From contig JBGUWU010000002.1 of the NCBI GenBank assembly GCA_045221575.1, positions 78,466-142,465 on the forward strand: a stretch of 64,000 nt of DNA. Reading direction: 5' to 3'. Origin of the DNA: Scybalousia_A sp045221575 (lineage in GTDB: Bacteria > Bacteroidota > Bacteroidia > Bacteroidales > P3). The notes below the pieces were generated by a model. That model did no database searches. It saw nothing but the letters and a program-made list of their open reading frames with translations, and was not told where the DNA came from. Position 1 is the stretch's first letter. Every line of letters begins with the position of its first letter. Below are positions 8,890 to 18,377 of this stretch, piece by piece. The translations under genes and the position numbers were made by a program.

Positions 8890-10112
8890 TGAAACTACTA
8901 TACAAGTACATATTGTTATTTGTGTTTTCTGCTTTTACTTCAATTATTCTAAGCGGACAAGAAATAGAGTTCAATACTTATGGCATAATAAACAAGGATA
9001 TTGATACAATATCTTATTATGGAAATAGTCAAAAATCCTTTAATTATTTGTTTTTCAAGTTTCGTTCAATGATTATTGAGGGAAGACAGCAAATAAACGT
9101 CGTTCATATAGGCGATGACTATGTTTGTTCAGACGTTATGACAGAAGAGTTAAGAAAAAATCTTCAATCTTTTATGCCAGGACTTCAAGCTACAAGAGGA
9201 ATAATATCTCCTTCTATTAAAGAATCTTCAAATTCATACAAGATAAAGTATTCTTCTGGTTGGCATTCTAATAATATTATCTCCAATGCAGGGAAAAAAG
9301 ATAATGGATTCTTTTTATCAAATGTCTATACAAGTAATTCCAATGAAAATATAGAGATAAGTGTTAATAACAAGAACTCCATAAAATACGATTTCAATTC
9401 TTTTAGGGTATATCATAGCAGATTAAATTTAGGAGATAGATTGAAAATAGAAGATATAAACATTGCCTATCAAACTATAGAGAATGATGACGAAGGATAT
9501 ACTGAATTCTTATTATCAGACTATGTTTCTTCAATCAAGATAGCCTTGAATAAAAAAGATAATGAGATTTTTTATATCTATGGCTTCTATTTCCAAAACA
9601 ATGATGCGGGTGTTGTTTATAATAGTCTTGGTTTAAATGGTTTAAAAGTAAAAGATTTAAATAATAATTCAGATTTATTTTTTTCACAATTAAAGACTTT
9701 AGATGTAGATTTATTTATTCTTTCTTTAGGTCTTAGCGATTCGGAAGAAGAGATGAATGAACAAGACTTTGAAACAAATTTAATCAACTTGATAAATAAT
9801 ATTAGAAAAACAAAACCTAACATTCCAATTCTGCTAACCACACCTGTCGAAACATGGACTCAAAAACGAAGGATAAATTCCAATCTTTCACAAAGCATAA
9901 AGGCTATTACATCTGTGGCAAACCAAACAAATTGTGCTGTGTTTGACCTTTATAATGTTATGGGTGGTAATAATTCAGCAAAAAAACTACATTCCAAATC
10001 TTTAATGCAAAATGACTTAATCCACCTTACAACAAAAGGTTATCAATTAGCAGGAACTTTGTTGTACAACGCTCTTTGGAAAGAAATAGAAGAAGGTTCG
10101 TCAATACATTGA
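8889..10112 (+). CDS. secreted SGNH/GDSL-fold protein with replaced catalytic serine
   Basis: Signal peptide (residues 1-24, ending LSG) and SGNH hydrolase layout. Block I, normally HIGDSH with the nucleophilic Ser, reads HIGDDY: residues 75-77 are G-D-D, so the Ser is replaced by Asp77. The block around residue 210 (YNSLGLNGLKVKDLN) is recognisable. Block III, normally G-x-N-D, reads SLGLSDSEE. Block V retains Asp376 and His379 (DLIHLT). Loss of the nucleophile argues for a non-catalytic, perhaps binding, protein. It overlaps the GldA-like gene by one base and is followed after 38 bp by a huge secreted protein gene, suggesting one envelope-related operon. Fold assignment rests on these blocks; function is unknown. 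Confidence 0.72.
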   Translation: MKLLYKYILLFVFSAFTSIILSGQEIEFNTYGIINKDIDTISYYGNSQKSFNYLFFKFRSMIIEGRQQINVVHIGDDYVCSDVMTEELRKNLQSFMPGLQATRGIISPSIKESSNSYKIKYSSGWHSNNIISNAGKKDNGFFLSNVYTSNSNENIEISVNNKNSIKYDFNSFRVYHSRLNLGDRLKIEDINIAYQTIENDDEGYTEFLLSDYVSSIKIALNKKDNEIFYIYGFYFQNNDAGVVYNSLGLNGLKVKDLNNNSDLFFSQLKTLDVDLFILSLGLSDSEEEMNEQDFETNLINLINNIRKTKPNIPILLTTPVETWTQKRRINSNLSQSIKAITSVANQTNCAVFDLYNVMGGNNSAKKLHSKSLMQNDLIHLTTKGYQLAGTLLYNALWKEIEEGSSIH

Positions 10113-10150
10113 CTTCAACAATATATTTTAATACCTCAAAAATAAAAAAC

Positions 10151-13100
10151 ATGAAGAGATTTTTTATAATCACAGTGTTATTATTTGTTGTAACAAATAT
10201 TTATGCTCAACGATTTAACAACTTTTCTGATAATGTAGATGAATATATCAACAACTTAGAGGAGTTATACAAGACCGATGCCAATATGAAAAAAGAGCAG
10301 AAGAAAGAATGGGAACTCCTAATACCTAAGTATGATAGCGTATGGAATACTTTTTCATCTACTCACAAAAAAGATGTTGTAAAACTCTCACAACTTATGT
10401 TGAAAAAGAATATTAGAGCAAGAAATGGTTTCTATGATTTCTTGCTTACTCAGATTGCTTTTACATCTTCCAATCAATCTAATGAAAGTTACAACCAGTG
10501 GTTAAAAGGAATGTACAAATATCTTTCAGAACACAATATTACTATCTACAATAAAGCAATGGAGGCAACCTATAACCTGCTTGCTAATAACTGTATCTAT
10601 CTTTCTAAGATAACACGATGGTCTTTTGATGAAAATGTAAGTTATATTTTTAGAGAAGATACAGCAAGAGGAGTCTATGCAGACTTTTCTAATCCTATAA
10701 ATCTTACTTATTCTTCAAATGCTGATGCTAATACTATTTATAATACTGTTGGTCGTCTTTATCTTATGGAAGAAAATTGGGAAGGAAACAACGGTATTGT
10801 TACATGGGAAAAGGTTGGATTGAATAAAGACAGTGTTTATGTTACTCTTGGCAAATATAATGTTGTTTTAAAGACTGCTGGGTTTAATGCAGACAGCGTG
10901 CAGTTTGTAAATAAAGAGTATTTTTCTCATACATTAGAGGGTTATTTTACAGACATTTGTTCAGAAAAGGTGAAAGGCAAAGGTAAGTATCCTTTATTCA
11001 ATTCCTATAAAAGAGAGGAGATAATAAAAAACGTCTTTCCTCAAGTTGATTATATAGGAGGCTTCACTCAACAAGGAGGACGTTTTCTTGGAACAGGAGA
11101 TGTAAAAGAGCCTGCACGTTTAGTTTTCTATAAAGATGGAGCGGTGTTTATGGTTGCAAAGGCAATTGAACATCCGTTTTCAAGGGACGGTATAATAACA
11201 GATAATTGTCAGGTAACGTTTTATATAAATAAAGATTCTGTTTATCACCCAGGAACAAAAATGAACTTCAATAAAAGTACTCGTCAAATACTTTGCTCAG
11301 ATACCAAGACAGGAATTTCTTCTTCTCCTTGGGTAGATTCTTATCATTGTTTAGATATTTATACTGAGGCTGTTTATGCTGGATTAGATGAACATACTAT
11401 TGAATTTACATCTATCAAAGGACCAAACAAAAAAAGTTTTGCAACCTTTGAGAGCAACAATTACTATTCTGCAAAACGTTGGTATGAAGTTCAAAAGATG
11501 GATGAAATATCTCCATTGGAGAGGGTTATGTTGTACACAAACAAAACAGGAAAGAAAATATTTACAGTTAAACAATTTTCTAAATATACAGGTTTAGATG
11601 AAACTCAATGTAAATTACTTCTTATGAATCTTTCTTTAAATGGATTTATGAGTTATGAGTCTTATAGAGAAACAGCTGTTGTTAAAGATAAACTTTATTC
11701 TTATATAAAAGCAAACCGTAAGCAACAAGATTATGATGCTTTGCGATTCACATCTTCAACTTCTCAAGGTGAAGCAAACGCAGTTTTGAATATGTTTGAT
11801 ATGGATTTAAGGCTAAGTGGCGTGGAAACATTTTTCGTAAGCGACACTCATAGCGTTTCAATCACACCAAAGGGAGGAAAAATGACGATGCAGAAAAACA
11901 GAGACTTCTCTTTTGATGGATTAATCGCAGCTGGTAGATTTCGTATGTCAGGAACAGATTGTAAGTTCTCTTACGATGATTTTAAAATAAACCTTCCTCA
12001 AATGGATTCAATGAAGTTTTATGTACCTTCTTTTACAGATTCAAATACATTCATAATGATACAAACGCCTATCCAAAAACTAAGTTGCGAACTCGTTATT
12101 GATTCTTCAACAAACAAGAGTTCTATTAAAAAGATAGACGGTTATCCTTTGCTAACTTCATTAAAAAACTCATTTGTTTATTATGATTATGCTCACATTC
12201 AAGGAGGAGTATATAATAGAGAGAATTTCTACTATGAGCTTAAACCTTTTGTAATAAGAAATATGTTCTCCTTTAAATCGGAGGACATTCGCTTAGAAGG
12301 AGAGTTACATTCTGCTGGAATATTTCCTACAATCAACGAGCCATTGGTTGTTATGAAAGACTATTCTTTAGGATTTAAGAAAGACTTTTCAACTAATGCT
12401 TTAGCAGTTTATGGAGGTAAGGCTGAGTATTATAATTCTGTGGATTTAAGTGCTAATGGTTTATTGGGTACAGGTAAGTTTGTTTATGGTGCTTCTTCTT
12501 CATTGTCTAAGAAATTCGTCTTTCACCCAGATTCAATGTTCTGTACAACACAAAACTTTGAATACAAAGCACCAGATGTTAAGGTAACAAAAACTTTAGA
12601 ACATTTTTATCCATCATTAGACTATATGATTGTAGAGCAGAAAGCAGAACCTTTTGATATGTATGCTGATAATCATTCTCTACACAAAGGTTATTTAAAA
12701 GTAACTTCTACAGCATTGACAGGAGGAGGTGAAAATCATACTGATGAAATGATTGTAAGGGCAGGAGATTTTAAATATATGCCTGACGGTTATACTTCCG
12801 ACAGTGCATCATTAACTATTCTTTCTTTAGACAGAAACAGTGTTGCTTTTGAATCCGAAGAACTTAAAGCAAGTGTTAGTCTTAAAGAACGAAAAGGTAA
12901 TTTTACATCTAAAACAGGTGTAAGACAGAGTACAATGCCTATGTTACAGTATATGTGTTTTGCTGATAAGTTTTCTTGGGATATGGATACCAAACTACTT
13001 TCTTTGCAAAAGACAGGAACAAATAACGTTGCTGTGGCTATGGAGGGTAAAACAGTGGCAGAACTCTTGGATTTGGAACAAGAAGGAGCTGAGTTTATTA

Positions 13101-14602
13101 GCATACATCCAAATCAAGATAGCCTAAGTTTCCATTCTACCAACGCAAAACTTAACTTGCAGACAAAAGAACTCACTGCTCAGGGAGTGTATTTGATAAG
13201 ATGTGCAGACGCAGGCATAAAACCGGCTAACAATACTATAGTTCTACACCCAGGAGCTCAAATGGACACAATAGAAAAAGCAGATGTCTTGTTTAATACT
13301 CAGAACCGTTTGCACCTTGCTTATGATTCCAGAGTACATATAGCATCAAAGAATTTATATTCTGCTAATGGTTATATAGATTACAAAGATGCTGAAGGTA
13401 AAAAGACACCTGTATTTTTCAAAGAGATAACTTCTGCAACAGGTTATTCTGTTGGTTATGCAGAAATATTGAAAGAACAGCCATTGAATCTTAGTGATGC
13501 TTTCCGTTTCTATGGAGAAGTAAGTCTTGTTGCTCAAGATTCGGCCTTTATGTTTGACGGTGGAGTAAGCATTGCTTTAGATTGTTCTAACGGTAAAGAA
13601 ATACCTTACTTAAAATTTGCTTCAAAAATCAATGCAGAAAATATAGAGATACCTATTTCAGAAGCTCCTGTAGATGTTGATGGTAATAGGATAACAACTT
13701 CTATTCTTTTCAAAGAAAGAAATCTTGAACCAAAACTTGCTTTCTTTAGTTCTGATGTAGAAGGTGATAATGTATTCCTAAAAGCTAAAGGTTTCTTAAC
13801 CTATGATAAAAAATCCAATGAATATCGTATTGCAAGCAAAGAAAAGTTAGAAGACTTTGCAAACGTAACAGGAGATTATCTTGTTGTAAATCGTAAATCT
13901 TGCAAATCAAAAGGCTTAGGCAATATAAAAATAGGCTTGCCTTTGGGAGGAGTAGTGGAAAGTAATAACTATGGTGAAATATCATTAAATGGAGATAATA
14001 CCTCTATAAAAATGTCTATGGCTCTTATGTTCCCATTCTCAGAAGAAGCTCTAAATATTATGGGTGCGAATCTATATGACGATATGAATTTGGAACAGTT
14101 AGATATTGAGAACTCTCGCTACAAAGAATATTTACCATATATCTTTGGAGCAGAGAAAGGAGAGGAGTATTTGATTGACTTGGTTAGCAACAACGAGTGG
14201 GAAAAGATACCAAAAGAAATGGCTTTCACTATGTTCTTCCCAGATGTCAATCTTCGCTGGGACGAAATCCGTAACTGCTATCTTGCTATGGGCGATGTTT
14301 CATTAGGAATCGTTGGTAAGCACCAAATAAATAAGAAGATAAAATCTCGTATCCAGATGATAAAAACAGGAGTTTCAACCGAGATTCGTATATATTTGGA
14401 ACAAGATATGGATAATTGGTATTATTTCTCTTATAATGGAGCCAGCATGTCAGCCGTTTCTTCCGATGAAAACTTTAACGACTTAGTAAAGAATGCAAAG
14501 AAAAACGAATTCAAAGGAAAGAATGGAAAGATATACACATTTAGGCTTGCACCAGAAGCAGATAAGCGTAACTTTATTCGTAGCATAGAACTAAGTGAAT
14601 AA
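10151..14602 (+). CDS. large secreted protein of unknown function (1483 residues)
   Basis: I do not recognise the function. The ATG at 10151 gives a textbook signal peptide (MKRFFIITVLLFVVTNIYAQ), so the longer open frame reaching back to 10076 is unlikely to be used. The mature protein is rich in Ser, Asn, Lys and aromatic residues, with many short beta-like stretches and recurring GxG and FxxxD turns. The N-terminal 150 residues look helical and charged. There is no transmembrane segment near the C-terminus and no T9SS sorting domain, and the protein ends FRLAPEADKRNFIRSIELSE. The beta-rich body may suggest a periplasmic or surface scaffold, but that is inference. It sits 38 bp after the GDD-type SGNH gene, and this pairing may be informative. 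Confidence 0.8.
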   Translation: MKRFFIITVLLFVVTNIYAQRFNNFSDNVDEYINNLEELYKTDANMKKEQKKEWELLIPKYDSVWNTFSSTHKKDVVKLSQLMLKKNIRARNGFYDFLLTQIAFTSSNQSNESYNQWLKGMYKYLSEHNITIYNKAMEATYNLLANNCIYLSKITRWSFDENVSYIFREDTARGVYADFSNPINLTYSSNADANTIYNTVGRLYLMEENWEGNNGIVTWEKVGLNKDSVYVTLGKYNVVLKTAGFNADSVQFVNKEYFSHTLEGYFTDICSEKVKGKGKYPLFNSYKREEIIKNVFPQVDYIGGFTQQGGRFLGTGDVKEPARLVFYKDGAVFMVAKAIEHPFSRDGIITDNCQVTFYINKDSVYHPGTKMNFNKSTRQILCSDTKTGISSSPWVDSYHCLDIYTEAVYAGLDEHTIEFTSIKGPNKKSFATFESNNYYSAKRWYEVQKMDEISPLERVMLYTNKTGKKIFTVKQFSKYTGLDETQCKLLLMNLSLNGFMSYESYRETAVVKDKLYSYIKANRKQQDYDALRFTSSTSQGEANAVLNMFDMDLRLSGVETFFVSDTHSVSITPKGGKMTMQKNRDFSFDGLIAAGRFRMSGTDCKFSYDDFKINLPQMDSMKFYVPSFTDSNTFIMIQTPIQKLSCELVIDSSTNKSSIKKIDGYPLLTSLKNSFVYYDYAHIQGGVYNRENFYYELKPFVIRNMFSFKSEDIRLEGELHSAGIFPTINEPLVVMKDYSLGFKKDFSTNALAVYGGKAEYYNSVDLSANGLLGTGKFVYGASSSLSKKFVFHPDSMFCTTQNFEYKAPDVKVTKTLEHFYPSLDYMIVEQKAEPFDMYADNHSLHKGYLKVTSTALTGGGENHTDEMIVRAGDFKYMPDGYTSDSASLTILSLDRNSVAFESEELKASVSLKERKGNFTSKTGVRQSTMPMLQYMCFADKFSWDMDTKLLSLQKTGTNNVAVAMEGKTVAELLDLEQEGAEFISIHPNQDSLSFHSTNAKLNLQTKELTAQGVYLIRCADAGIKPANNTIVLHPGAQMDTIEKADVLFNTQNRLHLAYDSRVHIASKNLYSANGYIDYKDAEGKKTPVFFKEITSATGYSVGYAEILKEQPLNLSDAFRFYGEVSLVAQDSAFMFDGGVSIALDCSNGKEIPYLKFASKINAENIEIPISEAPVDVDGNRITTSILFKERNLEPKLAFFSSDVEGDNVFLKAKGFLTYDKKSNEYRIASKEKLEDFANVTGDYLVVNRKSCKSKGLGNIKIGLPLGGVVESNNYGEISLNGDNTSIKMSMALMFPFSEEALNIMGANLYDDMNLEQLDIENSRYKEYLPYIFGAEKGEEYLIDLVSNNEWEKIPKEMAFTMFFPDVNLRWDEIRNCYLAMGDVSLGIVGKHQINKKIKSRIQMIKTGVSTEIRIYLEQDMDNWYYFSYNGASMSAVSSDENFNDLVKNAKKNEFKGKNGKIYTFRLAPEADKRNFIRSIELSE

Positions 14603-14655
14603 CTTTTACAATAAAAAAACAAAAATAGCGTTATAGGAATTAAAAATATTGAACG

Positions 14656-15084
14656 ATGAAAAAATTATTAATAATAACAATAGCATGTTTTGGAATGTTG
14701 TTTTCTTCTTTTGCACAGGAGATTCAACAGAGTTGTACCATAGTAGAAACATCTGTAAAGAATAATCTATATTATAATTTTACTCTTTCTGGTGATGGTT
14801 TTTTATCATACAATTGGGGAGATAACGATGATAATCATACAACTATTTCAGTGGATTTAACTAAGGTTACAATCTCAAAAGATTATTCTCTTTCAGCTCC
14901 AAAAGTTTGGATAAATTGTATTGATAACAATTCTTGCATAGATGAGGTTGGTATAATGGGAGCAAGAGATGGAATGTATTTTAATTATTCTAAAACCTAT
15001 TTACCTGCTAATAACGATGCAGATATGGAGGCTATGTATATGCATTTAAATTATTTGATTAAGGTTGCAACAGGTAAATATTAA
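14656..15084 (+). CDS. small secreted protein of unknown function
   Basis: 142 residues with a clear signal peptide (MKKLLIITIACFGMLFSSFAQ). The mature part is short and acidic to neutral, with two cysteines in a CIDNNSC segment plus an earlier Cys in QQSCTIVE. I see no known domain. It lies 53 bp after the 1483-residue gene on the same strand, and the 21-bp repeat array begins 24 bp after its stop. Coding status is supported by the signal peptide and normal codon use. Confidence 0.75.
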   Translation: MKKLLIITIACFGMLFSSFAQEIQQSCTIVETSVKNNLYYNFTLSGDGFLSYNWGDNDDNHTTISVDLTKVTISKDYSLSAPKVWINCIDNNSCIDEVGIMGARDGMYFNYSKTYLPANNDADMEAMYMHLNYLIKVATGKY

Positions 15085-15107
15085 TATTTTTCTTTTGCTG
15101 AAAAAAG

Positions 15108-15190
15108 ATCAACTTTTAAGAAATTAAAATCAACTCTTAGTAAATTAAGATCAACTTTTAAGAAATTAAAATCAACTCTTTTTTTTGACA
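15108..15190 (+). repeat. tandem array of four 21-bp units (array A)
   Basis: Units start at 15108, 15129, 15150 and 15171, each beginning ATCAACTYTT and followed by an A-rich half. The last unit runs into eight T's. It is flanked by AAAAAAGA before and TCTTTTTT after, which could pair. The array lies between the convergent ends of the small secreted protein gene and gldD. A related array in the same orientation to its upstream gene is at 47469-47552. Confidence 0.85.
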
Positions 15191-15217
15191 ATTCAAATCT
15201 TCTTTTTAGTGTTGAGA

Positions 15218-15820
15218 TTATTGCCATTCAAAAGTGTTAATTATATGTTGCATATCTTCTTTAAGTCTTTTTATGACAGAGGAAACGGAGTCATTATTAG
15301 GAGCTATTTTATTGTTAAGTGCAAAACGAATAAAATGTTTAGTGCTATCGGTTAAATAAAATTGATAAGGAGAAACAACATCTCTTCCTTTTAGCTCAAA
15401 AGCAGTGCCATAAACTCCTCGTTCTTCGTTTTTGTAATCTTGCTGAAGTATGCCTGCGGATAGTTTTTCGTGCCTATTTATGAAAGTAAAACAATCATTT
15501 ACGGCATCTTTTAACTCTGCTTTGGAACTAAGTTTAAAGTAACTTACATTTATTTCAAAGTTATATTTTTCTACGTTTAGGTTAAACCAATAAGTGTTCT
15601 TGTTTTTGCTTTCCAATCTTTCTATCTTGCAATCCTTAGGATATTCAAAAACAAAGGGTAAATCCTTGTTTTCAAAGCGAATATATTCTGATTTTTTTAC
15701 GTCAAGTCTTAAATAAGTAGGAGGTTTTGGTTGCTCTGGAGCTTTTTCACAAGAAATGAATACTAATACACAAAGCGTTAAGCAAGAGAGAATAATTGCA
15801 TTTTTTTTAATAGATTTCAT
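15218..15820 (-). CDS. gldD: gliding/T9SS-associated lipoprotein GldD
   Basis: Envelope lipoprotein required for gliding and protein secretion in Flavobacterium; its molecular role is not settled. N-terminal signal ends VFISC, a Bacteroidetes-style lipobox. Family blocks are easy to see: YLRLDVKKSEYIRFENKDLP, a central VYGTAFELKG, and the C-terminal FYLTDSTKHFIRFAL followed by MQHIINTFEW. Its 200 residues match GldD (about 190). In flavobacteria gldD often neighbours gldE; here the divergent neighbour is a T9SS type B cargo gene and no gldE is present. The presence of GldD with T9SS cargo in the same window supports a working type IX system in this organism. Confidence 0.88.
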   Translation of the reverse strand: MKSIKKNAIILSCLTLCVLVFISCEKAPEQPKPPTYLRLDVKKSEYIRFENKDLPFVFEYPKDCKIERLESKNKNTYWFNLNVEKYNFEINVSYFKLSSKAELKDAVNDCFTFINRHEKLSAGILQQDYKNEERGVYGTAFELKGRDVVSPYQFYLTDSTKHFIRFALNNKIAPNNDSVSSVIKRLKEDMQHIINTFEWQ

Positions 15821-15840
15821 ACTATGCTATAATTTTTTAT

Positions 15841-15856
15841 TATTTTTGCAAAAATA
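15841..15856. promoter_or_regulatory. palindromic pair of -7 elements between gldD and the T9SS cargo gene
   Basis: TATTTTTGCAAAAATA is a perfect 16-bp palindrome giving a TAnnTTTG element on each strand, back to back. It lies 21 bp upstream of the gldD start and 74 bp upstream of the divergent gene at 15930. A second small palindrome (ATTTTG, 3-bp spacer, CAAAAT) follows at about 15873-15887. Clear -33 TTG boxes at the right spacing are not evident, so this is tentative. Confidence 0.45.
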
Positions 15857-15929
15857 ATTATTTTATTTGGATATTTTGCAACAAAATGTCAAAAATGTTG
15901 TCATATAAGAGAAAAGAAATAATAAAGAT

Positions 15930-18314
15930 ATGAAAAAGTATAATTTTGCTTTTATAATTATGGGCTTGTGTTTCTTGTTGAGCAGTAATGTCTTCTCACA
16001 AGTAACAGTTACTCCTTATTCTGGTTCTATAGCCAATTTGATTAGACAGAACTTTATTTCTGATTCCAGCGTTGAATTGGTTGTTGAGTATGGACGTGAG
16101 CCTAAGTTCAATGGACAAACAACAATAAGTTATCCTGCTTACAATCAATTAGGAACATTTACTAATGCAGATACAACAGGAAACAATATGCCTTTGGCTT
16201 CTGGAATAGTTATGGTTACTGGAATGTGCACTGATGCTGGAAGTACTTCTTATCAAAGTATAGTAAGCTCGTCATCTTCTCCTGCATGTAATGATTGTGC
16301 ACTGGAACGCTCGCCTTCTTTGTATTATACTTATCGTGCAACAGGATCTACTCAGAGTATGAATGATGTGGCTTGTATGTCTTTTTGGATAATACCTAAG
16401 AGTGAAAAAATATCTTTTGGTTATTCGTTTGCATCTGAGGAATATCCAAATTTTGTTTGTTCTTCTTTTAACGATGTTTTTGGTTTTTATATATCAGGGC
16501 CCTATGACGAAAATGGAAATTTGATAGGTGATTACTCGGCTGGAGAAGTTTATCAAAACGAGAATATTGCCATTATCCCGAACTCAGACGATGCTGTTAT
16601 GATAAACACTGTAAATGGAGGATCTTCTGCTGGTTCTGCTACTCCTTGTATTTTAACTAATACAGAATACTTTAGGCCAAACTATAATGCTTATGCCAGC
16701 AATAATTGTGAAATGGGTGGATATACAGTAGATTTAACAACAAAGAAAATAGAAGTTACTCCATGTTATAGATACAGAATTGAGTTAGCGATTGCTGATA
16801 TTGGAGACCATGCCTATAATTCTGCAGTTTATCTTAAAGCAAACTCTTTGCAAGCAGAAATGATAAATTTTTCAGCAGAAGATGATGAAGCAGTAGAACA
16901 TACTTCTGAGGGCTATCCTGTTTATATTAAGGGTTGTAGTAAAATGAAAGTAAAAGTAGCAGCAAATTATCAAGTAGAAACTAATAAACAGTATTCTGTA
17001 GAGATAGGAAAAACAGAAGTAAGTACTCTAACTTTGGGAACAGATTATGTTTTACAAGATGAACTTGGTAATGAGGTGGGAAGTACTATAACAATACCAA
17101 GATACGGAACAGAAGGTGAATTTTATATTTATTTTCTTCACAATTCAAATAAGATAGCTCAAACACAAGATACTCTTTTGCTTATTTCAGAATTTGTAAA
17201 TGATTGTACTCCTCGTGACACTATTCATATCATACTAAGGGAACCAGAAACTATGGACGCATACGTTGTTGGAGGAAAAACTTATTGCGATAATGAACTT
17301 CCTAAGACTGAAGAAATAAAAGTAGTGAGCAAAGGCGGACATAAATATATGAAGACAACAATAACAAACTCTCTAAACGAAGAACCTTTTGAAGATCTAA
17401 CAAGATATGATGGTGCAGACTCTGTTGTTGTGGTCTTTAATCCTGTTATACATGAGCATGTGTTTTACTATATAACTGTTGAAGATTCTTGTGGTAGAAC
17501 ATTTTCTGAAACTATTGAGTATAAGATTCAAGCAGCTAATACTACAGCTTCAATAAGTGATGACCGTATTTGTGAAGGTGATCAAGTTACTCTTTCTTGT
17601 CCTGCAACGGCAATGTATGCTTGGAGTTCTCAGCCTACTGATGAATCTCTATTTGGTCAAGAAACAGTAAGACAACCAAAAGTTACTCCATCAAAGAACA
17701 CAGAGTATACCGTAACAATTACTGATGAAAATGGTTGTGTTGCTTCTTCATCTGTAAGTGTTATAGTTGTTCCAATGGTAAAAGCAAGAATGGGATTATC
17801 TTCTCATACTCTAAGATTATCTGATGCTACTCTTTTATATGAAGACCTTACTATAAACGCAGTAGATAGATTTTGGGATTTAGGAGATGGAACCACAACA
17901 ACACTTGTTGCTGGTGCAGAAACATATCCTACTACAGATACAGGAACTTATGAAATTATGCTTGTAGCTTATAATTCTGCTGGTTGTGCAGATACAGTTT
18001 ATGATTATATAAGAGTTTTGCCAGATTTCACTATTTATATTCCTAACGCATTTATTCCTGGTGATGCAAATGAAAACCTTGCTATATTTAGACCAGTAGG
18101 CTCTATGTTGGAATATTATACATTAGATGTATATAATCGTTGGGGTGCTAAAATATTTAGTGGAAAACCTAATGAAGGTTGGGACGGTAGAATGGACGAT
18201 GGCTTTGTTCAACAAGGAACATACGTTTATGATATATTCTATAAAGATGGTGATGGATTGTTACAAAGAAAAACAGGAACATTTACTGCTTTACCAAAGA
18301 GTGATATTAAATAA
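15930..18314 (+). CDS. secreted protein with choice-of-anchor L domain, PKD domain and T9SS type B sorting domain
   Basis: Large cell-surface or extracellular protein exported by the type IX secretion system. A signal peptide (ending NVFSQ) is followed by a choice-of-anchor L domain, typified by FASEEYPNFVCSSFNDVFGF around residues 168-190. Central Ig-like segments come next, then a PKD-like domain (FWDLGDGTTTT, residues about 650-690). The C-terminal 90 residues match the CHU_C / type B sorting domain (IPNAFIPGDANENLAIF, then YNRWGAKIF and the final GTYVYDIFYKDG). Its role may be adhesion or matrix binding; no enzymatic domain is visible. It is followed by a strong terminator. Confidence 0.9.
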   Translation: MKKYNFAFIIMGLCFLLSSNVFSQVTVTPYSGSIANLIRQNFISDSSVELVVEYGREPKFNGQTTISYPAYNQLGTFTNADTTGNNMPLASGIVMVTGMCTDAGSTSYQSIVSSSSSPACNDCALERSPSLYYTYRATGSTQSMNDVACMSFWIIPKSEKISFGYSFASEEYPNFVCSSFNDVFGFYISGPYDENGNLIGDYSAGEVYQNENIAIIPNSDDAVMINTVNGGSSAGSATPCILTNTEYFRPNYNAYASNNCEMGGYTVDLTTKKIEVTPCYRYRIELAIADIGDHAYNSAVYLKANSLQAEMINFSAEDDEAVEHTSEGYPVYIKGCSKMKVKVAANYQVETNKQYSVEIGKTEVSTLTLGTDYVLQDELGNEVGSTITIPRYGTEGEFYIYFLHNSNKIAQTQDTLLLISEFVNDCTPRDTIHIILREPETMDAYVVGGKTYCDNELPKTEEIKVVSKGGHKYMKTTITNSLNEEPFEDLTRYDGADSVVVVFNPVIHEHVFYYITVEDSCGRTFSETIEYKIQAANTTASISDDRICEGDQVTLSCPATAMYAWSSQPTDESLFGQETVRQPKVTPSKNTEYTVTITDENGCVASSSVSVIVVPMVKARMGLSSHTLRLSDATLLYEDLTINAVDRFWDLGDGTTTTLVAGAETYPTTDTGTYEIMLVAYNSAGCADTVYDYIRVLPDFTIYIPNAFIPGDANENLAIFRPVGSMLEYYTLDVYNRWGAKIFSGKPNEGWDGRMDDGFVQQGTYVYDIFYKDGDGLLQRKTGTFTALPKSDIK

Positions 18315-18330
18315 TAAAATAATAACCAAG

Positions 18331-18362
18331 AAAAAGGACGAGGTTTAGACTTTGTCCTTTTT
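18331..18362 (+). terminator. intrinsic terminator after the T9SS type B gene
   Basis: Stem AAAAAGGAC (18331-18339) pairs with GTCCTTTTT (18354-18362), with a 14-base loop and a T-rich tail. It sits between the T9SS gene stop and birA. Confidence 0.8.
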
Positions 18363-18377
18363 GTTTTATTGTAGAAT

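Noticed and set aside
15108..15190. Array A as a CRISPR
   Set aside because: Units are only 21 bp and directly abutting, with no unique spacers and no cas genes nearby.
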